Positions 1 to 7,659 of a DNA stretch of 64,000 nt are shown here, piece by piece. Made by a program: the position numbers and the translations under genes. The stretch covers positions 1 through 64,000 of the forward strand of contig CBDCGI010000022.1 in NCBI GenBank assembly GCA_965216725.1, written 5' to 3'. The notes beneath the pieces were generated by a model, which did not search any database, was not told the origin of the DNA, and saw only the letters and a list, made by a program, of their open reading frames with translations. This stretch comes from JACZUI01 sp965216725 (lineage in GTDB: Bacteria > Actinomycetota > Acidimicrobiia > Spongiisociales > ZC4RG35). Within the stretch, counting starts at the first letter, position 1. The number at the start of each line of letters is the position of its first letter.

Positions 1-627
1 GTGGTGGTCACCGGTCGACCGCACTTCGCTGCCGGCGGAGACATTCATGGGTTCAAGGCGAGTCTCGACGCAGGCCGCCGCGACCAAAGCGCGGCAGCGC
101 TCAGGAGCGCCATAAGGGACCTCGAGCTGCTGGAAAAGCCAACCATCGCTGCGGTGCATGGTTTTGCACTCGGCGGCGGCCTGGAGCTGGCCTTGGGTGC
201 CGACTTCCGCTACCTGGCGGAAGATGCCGAAGTAGGTCAACCTGAGATCCAGCTCGGTCTCATCCCTGGCGCCGGAGGCACTCAGCGTTTGACGCGCGTG
301 ATCGGTTTGCAGAAAGCCAAAGAGATGATCTTCACCGGGCGCCACGTCAAAGCCGAAGAGGCCCTCGATTGCGGGCTGGCCGACGACGTGGCACCAACCG
401 ATGAAGTATTGGACATGGCCCTTCGGGATGCACGCGACTGGGCGGGACGCGCCACCCTTGCCATCGGCGCTGCCAAGCGCGCAATCAACGAGGGATCGAC
501 CTTGCCACTGGACGATGGGATCGCCCTCGAAGCCGAGCAATTCGACCGGGTGTTCGCTTCCGAAGACGGCACCGAGGGCGTTGGCGCCTTCGTCGAGAAA
601 CGACGCCCCGGATTTCACGGGCGATAG
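1..627 (+). CDS. Enoyl-CoA hydratase/isomerase family protein (5' end missing)
   Basis: Crotonase-fold enzyme that hydrates or isomerises enoyl-CoA thioesters, probably in fatty-acid or carboxylic-acid degradation. The visible part holds the oxyanion-hole segment FAAGGDI near its start, the HGFALGGGLELAL stretch with the first catalytic-type Glu, and QPEIQLGLIPGAGGTQRL with the second. Complete family members have about 255-260 residues; only 208 are here, so about 50 N-terminal residues lie before the window and the GTG at base 1 is probably internal. The C-terminal FxEKRRPxF ending is typical of the family. Substrate cannot be deduced. The next gene lies on the opposite strand, only 3 bp after the stop codon. 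Confidence 0.9.
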   Translation: MVVTGRPHFAAGGDIHGFKASLDAGRRDQSAAALRSAIRDLELLEKPTIAAVHGFALGGGLELALGADFRYLAEDAEVGQPEIQLGLIPGAGGTQRLTRVIGLQKAKEMIFTGRHVKAEEALDCGLADDVAPTDEVLDMALRDARDWAGRATLAIGAAKRAINEGSTLPLDDGIALEAEQFDRVFASEDGTEGVGAFVEKRRPGFHGR

Positions 628-630
628 GGG

Positions 631-1062
631 CTACCGACTTGCTTCAACCCGTTCCTTCAGGCGTTGCAGATTCTTACGCCAAACCCGTCTGAAAATCGGC
701 TTGGCCACAGCGTGTCCGATGGGCCCTCCGAGCCACCAGGGGAAATTCAGCTCTTCTCCCCAGATGAGCGTTGACCCTTCTCCCGAAGGGATGATCTCGA
801 AGCGACCGATGCCGGTCACCGCACCCTCGTGGTGGGCCTCCAGGACTCGGTTCTCCTCCCACCGGGTGACGGTCATCAGGTCTGTGGTGAGGAAAGGTCC
901 GATGCGGGTGGGGACACGCAGCCTGGTCCCCGGGCCGGATCGCTGTTCGTCTACGTACTCGACAGAAACGGCGTCGCTCATCCATTCGGAGTGTGATTCG
1001 AAGTCGACGAGGTGGCCCCACAGGGTCTCTGGTGCGGCGTCAATGGATATCTGGCTGAGCAC
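631..1062 (-). CDS. SRPBCC-family (polyketide cyclase/dehydrase-like) protein
   Basis: Small START-like helix-grip protein of 143 residues. It begins LSQISIDAAPETLWGHLVDF, the usual first strand and helix of polyketide_cyc2 proteins, and carries a WGEELNFPWWLGGP segment and a C-terminal helix NLQRLKERVEAS. Family members bind hydrophobic ligands, and some act as cyclases or dehydratases; no catalytic residue can be assigned. An open frame continues upstream to 1287, but homology begins only here, so GTG at 1062 was chosen; no clear Shine-Dalgarno is visible. It is convergent with the enoyl-CoA hydratase and divergent from the cysteine desulfurase, with about 130 bp between the two starts. Confidence 0.7.
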   Translation of the reverse strand: MLSQISIDAAPETLWGHLVDFESHSEWMSDAVSVEYVDEQRSGPGTRLRVPTRIGPFLTTDLMTVTRWEENRVLEAHHEGAVTGIGRFEIIPSGEGSTLIWGEELNFPWWLGGPIGHAVAKPIFRRVWRKNLQRLKERVEASR

Positions 1063-1193
1063 GAGTGACAGAATAAGGGCCCGCCGGAACTGCGAACGGT
1101 CGCTCCTCGAGACCACCACCCGTCGGAGAATGGCCTGAACCCGCCAACCCGACCCAGTACAAGACGGCGCCCGTGCGACAATTGGCGACTGCC

Positions 1194-2327
1194 ATGATCT
1201 ATCTCGACCACGCAGCGACAACGCCCATGCGCCCGGGTGTATGGGAGGCAATGGCGCCCTTCGCCGACGACCGCTATGGCAATTCATCGGGCGTCCACGA
1301 GGTGTCGCGCCGTGCGAAGAACTCTCTGGAAGAGGCGCGTGAAGCCATCGCTTCCCTCATCGGCGCGGCTCCGATGGAAGTGGTCTTCACTTCGGGAGGA
1401 ACCGAGTCCGACAATCTCGCCTTGAAAGGTGCGTCCTTGAGCCCTTCGGGGCGGACGGGCCTCGTGACAGTGGCGACGGAGCACGAAGCTGTTCTCGAGA
1501 CGGTTGATCACCTAGCCATGTTCGGCGCTTCGGCCCGGGTCATCGGAGTCGACGCCGAAGGAAGAATCGACCTCGATGAGATGCTGGGTGCCATTACGCC
1601 CGAGACAGTTGCGGTGTCCGCGATGCTCGTGAACAACGAAACGGGCGTGATTCACGACTTGCCGCTGATCTCGAAGACAGTGCATGATCACGATCCTGCC
1701 GTGTTGGTTCACACCGACGCCGTGCAGGCCTTCGCCTCCGCCGAAGTGGATGTCGACCGTCTGGGGGTTGACCTACTGACGGTCACGGGCCACAAATTTG
1801 GTGGTCCCAAGGGCTCAGGCTTTCTCTACGTTCGGGACGGGACCGTCCTCGAGCCGCTGATCCATGGGGGTGGCCAGGAGCTGGGACGACGTTCCGGTAC
1901 TCATAACGTGGCCGGAGCCGTGGGCTTGGCAGAGGCGATGCGGCAGACGGTCGAAGACCGGGAACGGTTTGTGGCCGAGGTCGGTGCGATCCGTGACCGA
2001 TTTGCGATGCGGCTTCAGGAGTCAGTCGAAGACATCGTGGCCAACACTCCCCACGAGGACGTTTCCCCACATCATTTGAATGTCCGCATCCCCGGCGTCC
2101 TCAACGAGACACTGCTGGTTCGGCTCGACCGCTCCGGCGTGGCGGCATCGGCCGGGTCGGCATGTCAGTCTGGAGCTGCAGAGGTATCGCACGTGCTGGA
2201 GGCCATGGGGCTCACAGCACAAGAGGCACGTGAGAGCCTCCGGTTCAGCTTCGGTTGGAATAGCACTGCAGAGGAGGCCGATAGCGCCGCATCGATCATC
2301 GCCGATCTGGTGGGGGAGCTGCGATGA
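1194..2327 (+). CDS. iscS: Cysteine desulfurase (NifS/IscS family)
   Basis: PLP-dependent enzyme that takes sulfur from L-cysteine as a persulfide and passes it to tRNA thiolation or Fe-S assembly. Motifs in order: MIYLDHAATTP at the N-terminus, GGTESDN, ATEHEAV with the PLP-stacking His, HTDAVQA, GHKFGGPKGSGFLYV with the Schiff-base Lys, RSGTHN, and the mobile catalytic Cys loop SAGSACQSGAAEVSHVL. Length 377 residues, normal for the family. ATG 1194 was chosen because the protein then starts exactly at the canonical MIYLDHAA; an in-frame GTG lies at 1173. It overlaps mnmA by 4 bp (ATGA), which suggests it is the dedicated sulfur donor for MnmA. No IscU or other scaffold gene is adjacent. Confidence 0.93.
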   Translation: MIYLDHAATTPMRPGVWEAMAPFADDRYGNSSGVHEVSRRAKNSLEEAREAIASLIGAAPMEVVFTSGGTESDNLALKGASLSPSGRTGLVTVATEHEAVLETVDHLAMFGASARVIGVDAEGRIDLDEMLGAITPETVAVSAMLVNNETGVIHDLPLISKTVHDHDPAVLVHTDAVQAFASAEVDVDRLGVDLLTVTGHKFGGPKGSGFLYVRDGTVLEPLIHGGGQELGRRSGTHNVAGAVGLAEAMRQTVEDRERFVAEVGAIRDRFAMRLQESVEDIVANTPHEDVSPHHLNVRIPGVLNETLLVRLDRSGVAASAGSACQSGAAEVSHVLEAMGLTAQEARESLRFSFGWNSTAEEADSAASIIADLVGELR

Positions 2328-3373
2328 GGGCGCTTGTGGCGATGTCGGGAGGGGTGGACTCCTCGGTCGCAGCCGCATTGATGAAGGACGGCGGTCACGA
2401 AGTCGTGGGGGCGACACTGAAGCTGTGGTCGGGTCCGAACGGGGAGGCGCCAACGGCAGGATGCTGCACCGTGTCCGACGCCGAGGACGCCAGACGAGTG
2501 GCTGCCCAGCTCGATATCCCCTATTACGTCTTGGATTACACCGACGATTTCAAAGGCGGAGTCGTCGAGAGATTCGTCTCCGATTACGCCTCCGGCCGTA
2601 CGCCAAACCCCTGCATCGAGTGCAACCGGACAGTGAAATTCGATCGGCTGCTCAACAGACTCGACGACTTCGATTGTGACGTCCTGGTCACCGGACACCA
2701 TGCGCGCAACGTACGAATCAATGGCAAATGGAGGCTGCGGCGTGGCGAGGACTCGGCCAAGGACCAGTCCTATGTGCTGTCCATGCTCACCCAACACGAG
2801 CTGGGCCGCAGTCGGTTTCCGGTCGGCGAGATGACCAAGAACCAGGTGAGGGCGGTCGCCGCCGGCATGGGGTTGCGCACGGCGCGCAAGCCGGAGTCGA
2901 TGGACATCTGTTTCGTGGGGCAGCGGGACTATCGGGGGTTTCTCCGAGAGACCGCCCCCGAAGTGTTCGAGCCTGGAGAGGTCGTCGACCGTGAAGGCAA
3001 CGCACTGGGCGACCACGAGGGCATCGCGGAATTCACCATCGGACAACGGCGCGGGCTGGGGGTTGCCGTGGGGGAGCCGAGATTCGTCATCGACATCAAG
3101 CCGGCGACGTCCACAGTGGTCATCGGCGGTCTGGAGGACCTCGCAGTCGGCGGTGTCGTTTTGGAGCAGATGACCTGGACTGCGGGCGATCCCGGGGAGA
3201 CCGAGCTGACGGCCCAATACCGGGCTCATGGCGAGCCTGTGTCTGCGACTCTCAACGGCTCGACTCTGATCTTCCACGAGCCCCAGCGGGCCGTGGCGCC
3301 CGGCCAGACCGTGGCCTTTTACGACGGCGATTTGGTCCTCGGAGGCGCCCTCATCGCCGAGACGATTCGCTAG
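2324..3373 (+). CDS. mnmA: tRNA-specific 2-thiouridylase MnmA
   Basis: Makes 2-thiouridine at wobble position 34 of Lys, Glu and Gln tRNAs, using ATP and sulfur relayed from a cysteine desulfurase. The PP-loop SGGVDSS is at residues 8-14; NPCIECNR holds the first catalytic Cys and MDICFVG the second, the pair that alternates as disulfide and persulfide; VTGHHAR and KDQSYVLSML are family motifs, and the C-terminal beta-barrel is present. Length 349 residues is normal. The start overlaps the upstream desulfurase stop by 4 bp, so the two are translationally coupled. A palindromic element follows 15 bp after the stop and may end transcription. Confidence 0.95.
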   Translation: MRALVAMSGGVDSSVAAALMKDGGHEVVGATLKLWSGPNGEAPTAGCCTVSDAEDARRVAAQLDIPYYVLDYTDDFKGGVVERFVSDYASGRTPNPCIECNRTVKFDRLLNRLDDFDCDVLVTGHHARNVRINGKWRLRRGEDSAKDQSYVLSMLTQHELGRSRFPVGEMTKNQVRAVAAGMGLRTARKPESMDICFVGQRDYRGFLRETAPEVFEPGEVVDREGNALGDHEGIAEFTIGQRRGLGVAVGEPRFVIDIKPATSTVVIGGLEDLAVGGVVLEQMTWTAGDPGETELTAQYRAHGEPVSATLNGSTLIFHEPQRAVAPGQTVAFYDGDLVLGGALIAETIR

Positions 3374-3388
3374 GCGCCCTCCAACCCC

Positions 3389-3439
3389 CGTCGAGTGTGC
3401 TTAATGACCTAATAGGGATGCCGCCAAGCACACTCGACG
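3389..3439. repeat. Intergenic palindromic repeat, copy 1
   Basis: 51-bp element with perfect 14-bp inverted arms, CGTCGAGTGTGCTT at 3389-3402 and its reverse complement at 3426-3439, separated by 23 nt. It lies between the convergent mnmA and ABC permease genes. A 51-bp relative is at 25722 and a 54-bp relative at 7115; copies 1 and 3 also share much of the loop. A two-way terminator or a REP/MITE-like element are both possible. There is no T-tract after the stem. Confidence 0.85.
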
Positions 3440-3453
3440 TGATGGATGACCGT

Positions 3454-6270
3454 CTACTCGGCACGCAAGGCCACGGCGGGTGTGATGGCTGCCGCTCGTC
3501 TGGCTGGACCGGCGGCCGCGAGCAAGGCAGCCAGTGTCGGCACCAGCACCGCGATCGCCAACCCGGCCCATGGCCATGAGAAACTGAGCCCTGAGTCGCC
3601 GAATGTGGCCGAGTTCACGATCACCTGATACGAGCTGATCAGCCCGAGCCCTACGCCGATCACCGCTCCCTGGATGGCGACGAAGCCGGACTCGACGAGA
3701 AAGGATTTACGTATCACGTTGGAGTCTGCGCCGAGAGCACGCAGCACGCCGATTGCTCGTCTCCGCTCCCGAACCGCCCGCACCAGCACTACCGAAAGCC
3801 CGGCGATACCGATGACAAGGCCCAAGGACAGGAACGCTTGGAATAGCCGGAGAATCCCGAGGGTCTCGGCGACATCAGCCTCGACACGGGCGGCGAACGT
3901 GGCAGCGTCGACACCGTGGTCGAGGAGCTTTGCGTTGAGCCGGCCGGCCACAGCGTCGGGATCCGCGCCTGGGGAGGCAGCCACGAAGAAACGGTTGCTG
4001 AGCACGTCGAGTTCCTCGGAGACGAACTCGCTTCCCATGTAGGAGCCCACGAACACCCAGTCAGTGGATAGAACGCCTGCGACGGTCACCACCACCTCCT
4101 CACCAGCGGCGGTGAGCAGTGTTACCTCCGAGCCTGGAAGGTAGACCCCCGCCCCGTCGAGAAAGAAGTCGTCGACGACTATGAGACTCGGGTCGGCAAG
4201 CACTGCCTCGAACACCGCCGTGTCGGTGGAATACTGCTCCATCCGGGCAGAGAGGACCGGCCCGCCGTTTGCCAGCAATGACTGATCGAAACCGGTCACC
4301 CGCCATGGCGAAGTGTCTCCCCCAGTGTCGAATTCGGCGATTGCCAGAGTCAGTTTGGACGCCGATTCCACCCCCTCTACAGACTCGAGGTCGGCGGCTT
4401 CAAGCGGGTTGAACGCAGCCGAATCTGCAATGACGTCATATCCGCCGCTGCTGTCTTCGGCGAGGCTGCGGGTTTGATCGTTGAGTATCTGGGCGAAGAC
4501 GGCGAGGAACGTGATAGTGAAGATCACGAGCGAGAACATCCCGAGGAGGAGCCCGGTTCTCCCCTTACGCGCCAGCGGGTAGACCAGTCCGAGTCGGGTG
4601 GCAAGTCCGAAACCTCCCCGAGCTGCCACACCCACCACACGTTTCCAAAGGCCGTTCATCGAAGTGGAGACGATCACGGCTCCGGCCACGAGCACGACGC
4701 CCTGGATCACGAACACTTCGATGTCGGAGTCCATCATCACGCTGTCGTGGATGGAGAAGACGCCGATTCCCCACGCCATGGCGCCCAGACTTCCGACAAT
4801 CGAGCCGAGCCTCGCCCCCAACACGGGTCGGATCAGTGATATGGCGGAGAAGGCCATGACCGGGACTGATGCCAGGAGCGCCACAGGGATGCCGTTGTCC
4901 AGACCCAGTACATAGAGCGCGGCTCCGGCGGCCAACCCGACGAAGGGGAGTATCAGCGACTTTGCCTTGCCTCTGCTGGTGGCGGGCGCAGGTAGGTCGC
5001 GGACGGCTGCGATGACGTTGAATCTCGATATCCGGCGTGCAGTAACCCAGATCGTGGTCATCGTTATGCCCAGCCCAACCGCGGTGGCCAGAAGGATGCT
5101 TTCCAGCTCAGGTTCGAAGCTGATGGTGAGAAAGTCGTTGTCGGCGAAGAAGATCGACTTCAGGACCTGGACCAGTATCCAGCCCACCCCGAGGCCGGCG
5201 ACAACTCCGGCAATGGAGGCGCACACCGAGTACAAGGCTCCTTCGACCGCAAAGGCCTTCGAGACTTGACGGCGCTGGAATCCGATCGCGCGCATGATCC
5301 CCAGCGACGTCTTCCTCTCCTCGGACAGCATCACGAAGAGGTTCACGATGAGGAGGACTCCGGCGATGACTGCGAAGCTGCCGATGCCGTTGAACAGGGT
5401 AGTGAATTCCAGTCCGCTGGCAGCTGCGTCGTCCAATGCGTCTTGCTTCAACTGGATGACGGACACGCCGTCGAAGCCGGCAGTCGCTTCTTCGATCTGG
5501 CCAACGACGGCCGCGGTGATTGCGGCTCCGGATTCGAAGTCTCCACTGTTGGAGATGAGGATCTCCGCACGCGGGCCGGGACCGTCCTGAGGTGCGCCTG
5601 CCGCCAGGGTTTCGATAGTTCCCGGAGCGAGATAGATGGAGTTGAAGCCGGCGGCGCTGTAGCGATCGACTATCTGGCGCACCGAAACCTCGTGCGTCGC
5701 GCCGAAGACATGGATTGCGACGGTGTCGCCTGCAGTGACCCCGAGCTGGCGGGCAACCCGCGAGATCAGCACTGCTTCGCCGGGTCCGGGTGTTGGCCCG
5801 GCGTCGGCAAATCCGCTCGCGTCCACATCAGCACCAAACGAGCGAGCCTCATCGAAGTCCACTTCGGCAACCCACACCCGCGGCTCGCCGACTGGTTCGT
5901 CACCAACCGTGGTGACCGCAGTCGGCAACGAGAGCACCGAAAGCATGCCGTCGACATCGGTCAGCTCCGCTTCGATCAGGGCTTGCTCAACCAACGAAAC
6001 GTCGGCAGGGTCGTCCACGGCAACCGATTCGTCGATCGGGCCCAAGGAGGTGTCGACCACGCTGCCGACTCCTGACTCGATGGTGTCACCGACCGCGAAT
6101 GAGGCCACGATGATCGCGGTGCCGAGCATCGTGCCAGCCGTGATTAGCAAAGCTTCGGTAGGTCGGGCGGCGATCTGACGCCAGGCGAGGCGTCTGATTA
6201 ATCCCTTCCGGGCGAACCACAGCGCGGGAAGCAGAAGCACCATCGCCACTATCAACGCGATCCAAGCCAT
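3454..6270 (-). CDS. FtsX-type ABC transporter permease (two FtsX domains)
   Basis: 938-residue membrane permease of the MacB/LolCE/ABC3 class. A first transmembrane helix (AWIALIVAMVLLLPALW) is followed by a MacB-like extracytoplasmic domain, a first FtsX domain near residues 285-430 (SEERKTSLGIMRAIGFQRRQV), a central group of hydrophobic helices, a second extracytoplasmic domain and a second FtsX domain near 815-935 (VRERRRAIGVLRALGADS). Such permeases couple ATPase movement to lipoprotein or peptide extraction, or to envelope signalling, rather than classical transport. It shares one base with the upstream ATPase gene and forms a two-gene operon with it. The substrate is unknown; no hydrolase or efflux partner is adjacent. 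Confidence 0.88.
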   Translation of the reverse strand: MAWIALIVAMVLLLPALWFARKGLIRRLAWRQIAARPTEALLITAGTMLGTAIIVASFAVGDTIESGVGSVVDTSLGPIDESVAVDDPADVSLVEQALIEAELTDVDGMLSVLSLPTAVTTVGDEPVGEPRVWVAEVDFDEARSFGADVDASGFADAGPTPGPGEAVLISRVARQLGVTAGDTVAIHVFGATHEVSVRQIVDRYSAAGFNSIYLAPGTIETLAAGAPQDGPGPRAEILISNSGDFESGAAITAAVVGQIEEATAGFDGVSVIQLKQDALDDAAASGLEFTTLFNGIGSFAVIAGVLLIVNLFVMLSEERKTSLGIMRAIGFQRRQVSKAFAVEGALYSVCASIAGVVAGLGVGWILVQVLKSIFFADNDFLTISFEPELESILLATAVGLGITMTTIWVTARRISRFNVIAAVRDLPAPATSRGKAKSLILPFVGLAAGAALYVLGLDNGIPVALLASVPVMAFSAISLIRPVLGARLGSIVGSLGAMAWGIGVFSIHDSVMMDSDIEVFVIQGVVLVAGAVIVSTSMNGLWKRVVGVAARGGFGLATRLGLVYPLARKGRTGLLLGMFSLVIFTITFLAVFAQILNDQTRSLAEDSSGGYDVIADSAAFNPLEAADLESVEGVESASKLTLAIAEFDTGGDTSPWRVTGFDQSLLANGGPVLSARMEQYSTDTAVFEAVLADPSLIVVDDFFLDGAGVYLPGSEVTLLTAAGEEVVVTVAGVLSTDWVFVGSYMGSEFVSEELDVLSNRFFVAASPGADPDAVAGRLNAKLLDHGVDAATFAARVEADVAETLGILRLFQAFLSLGLVIGIAGLSVVLVRAVRERRRAIGVLRALGADSNVIRKSFLVESGFVAIQGAVIGVGLGLISSYQVIVNSATFGDSGLSFSWPWAGLAIAVLVPTLAALLAAAGPARRAAAITPAVALRAE

Positions 6271-6980
6271 CAGACCGTCTCCAATGCTCGGGGTGACCCG
6301 GCCGGGTCGCCGTCGTACTCGACCATGCCGTTCCTGATCACAACGAGACGATCCGCCAAGTCGGCAATCGTGGGCTCGTGGGTGACCATGATGATGGTCT
6401 GGCCTTGCCCATTGACCTCCTTGAGGAGATCGAGCACAGAGGTTGCGGTCTCCGAATCGAGGTTTCCCGTTGGCTCATCGGCCCAGATGACCGACGGCTG
6501 GGCGACCAGCGCCCGAGCGATGGCCACCCGCTGCTGCTCTCCGCCGGACAACTCGTTGGGTTTGTGGGTGAGGCGATCGCCGAGGCCAACCCTTTCCAGC
6601 ATCAGCTGGGCCGTGGCTCGAGCTTTGCCCTGGCGGACACCATTGACCAGTAGTGGCAGCTCGACGTTCTCGACTGCCGACAAGACCGGGATCAGGTTGT
6701 AGGCCTGGAAGACGAAGCCCATCGAACGAGCGCGATGTTTGGTCCGGGCCCGATCGCTGAGCTTGTGGATCTCCTTGCCCTCGATGACGACCGATCCCGA
6801 GTCGATTTCGTCCAGACCGCTGAGGCAGTTGAGGAGTGTGGTCTTTCCGTTGCCGGATGGGCCCATCACTATCACCAGCTCGCCGGATTCGACGTCGAGG
6901 TCGATGTTGCGCAGGGCTGGGACCTCGAGTGAGCCGGAGCGGTATGTCTTGGATACGTTGTGCGCCGAGAGAGTCGGCAT
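6270..6980 (-). CDS. ABC transporter ATP-binding protein (LolD/MacB-like)
   Basis: 236-residue cytoplasmic ATPase partner of the FtsX-type permease. Motifs: Walker A GPSGNGKTT near residues 40-48, Q-loop VFQAYNLIPV, signature LSGGEQQRVAIARAL, Walker B VIWADEPTGNLDS, and switch His in MVTHE. The spacing and the EPTGNLDS box are typical of the LolD/FtsE/MacB clade. The start is well supported: GGAGGT lies 5 nt before the ATG. The permease ATG overlaps the last base of this gene's stop codon. About 200 bp upstream hold a palindrome and copy 2 of the intergenic repeat, and the promoter should lie there. Confidence 0.93.
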   Translation of the reverse strand: MPTLSAHNVSKTYRSGSLEVPALRNIDLDVESGELVIVMGPSGNGKTTLLNCLSGLDEIDSGSVVIEGKEIHKLSDRARTKHRARSMGFVFQAYNLIPVLSAVENVELPLLVNGVRQGKARATAQLMLERVGLGDRLTHKPNELSGGEQQRVAIARALVAQPSVIWADEPTGNLDSETATSVLDLLKEVNGQGQTIIMVTHEPTIADLADRLVVIRNGMVEYDGDPAGSPRALETV

Positions 6981-7058
6981 CTTCTACCTCCGTTTGGTTA
7001 CCCAAGCGAAGGTATGGGCCTTCCCAGGAGGTCGCTATGGGGGATACCCCTGCTCGGC

Positions 7059-7076
7059 CCCTGACCGGGGTCAGGG
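7059..7076. promoter_or_regulatory. Palindromic site upstream of the ABC exporter operon
   Basis: CCCTGACC and GGTCAGGG (7059-7066 and 7069-7076) form an 8-bp perfect inverted repeat with a 2-bp centre. A second symmetric element, GGGG-ATA-CCCC, lies at 7040-7050. Both sit 60-100 bp before the ATPase start, where an operator would be expected. Such a short centre fits a protein-binding palindrome better than an RNA hairpin. No regulator gene is adjacent, so the function is a guess. Confidence 0.3.
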
Positions 7077-7114
7077 TTGGGGTTGGGGATCCAATGCCGC
7101 CCGCCGCTTCTTTG

Positions 7115-7168
7115 CCGTCGAGTGTGCTTGTCCTCTCGCTTTTTGGGTAGGACAAGCACACTCGACGG
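7115..7168. repeat. Intergenic palindromic repeat, copy 2
   Basis: Perfect 20-bp inverted arms (7115-7134 and 7149-7168) around a 14-nt loop. The outer 14 bp of each arm, CGTCGAGTGTGCTT and its complement, are identical to copy 1, while the inner part is different but still fully self-complementary. It lies 11 bp beyond the stop of the DUF1801 pseudogene and upstream of the ABC operon, so it could end transcription of the former. Confidence 0.85.
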
Positions 7169-7179
7169 GTTGGAAACGG

Positions 7180-7598
7180 TCAGGGGAGTTGGCCGGCCTC
7201 CTCGACTAGCGCCATCAACGAATCCATGTTGATGTCGGCGATGCGCTCGAAGCTGATGCTGGCGCTTCCCACCTTGGCTCGTCCCAGCTTCTTGTCGTAC
7301 TCGCGGAGCAGGTAGGCGCCGTCTTTCACCGCGTTGACATACATGCTGATGTAGCTCTTCTGCTCTGCGAGACCGACGATGAACCACTTGACGTCCGTCC
7401 CGACCGATTCTGATAATCCATGATCCCGTAGCCGATGATCTCCTGATCGCTTCCGCCCCAGAACCTCCCCTCATAGAGGTGCCGCTCGTGGTCGGGCATT
7501 CGTTGGCGGATCTCGGAGTCGAGAATCCGGATGTCGTCTCCCGCCGGCCCTCGCAAGTCGGCAAGGAAGCTGTCGACGTCGCGGTCGGTTCGTTCCAT
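7180..7598 (-). pseudogene. DUF1801 (YdhG-like) protein, interrupted by a frameshift
   Basis: The first 62 codons (7598 to 7413) encode MERTDRDVDSFLADLRGPAG and on to IIGYGIMDY. The frame then runs out of homology and the rest continues in another frame from 7410: ESVGTDVKWFIVGLAEQKSY through INMDSLMALVEEAGQLP, stop at 7180. Joined, the two parts make about 139 residues, the normal size and domain order of DUF1801 proteins, with WFIVGL and the aromatic-rich middle. One base seems to be missing at 7410-7412. Both halves keep coherent codon use, so this is either a very recent mutation or a sequencing or assembly error. DUF1801 proteins have no firm function. It is divergent from ligA. Confidence 0.85.
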
Positions 7599-7659
7599 GC
7601 GGTGCAGGCTACGCGGTTCGCCAGGGACGCTCTGTCACCCCGGTATCGTGCGCGAACCC

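Noticed and set aside
2165..3277. 370-codon open frame on the minus strand opposite mnmA
   Set aside because: It is fully antisense to a certain gene and encodes Arg/His/Pro-rich sequence with no domain; typical shadow of GC-rich coding DNA.
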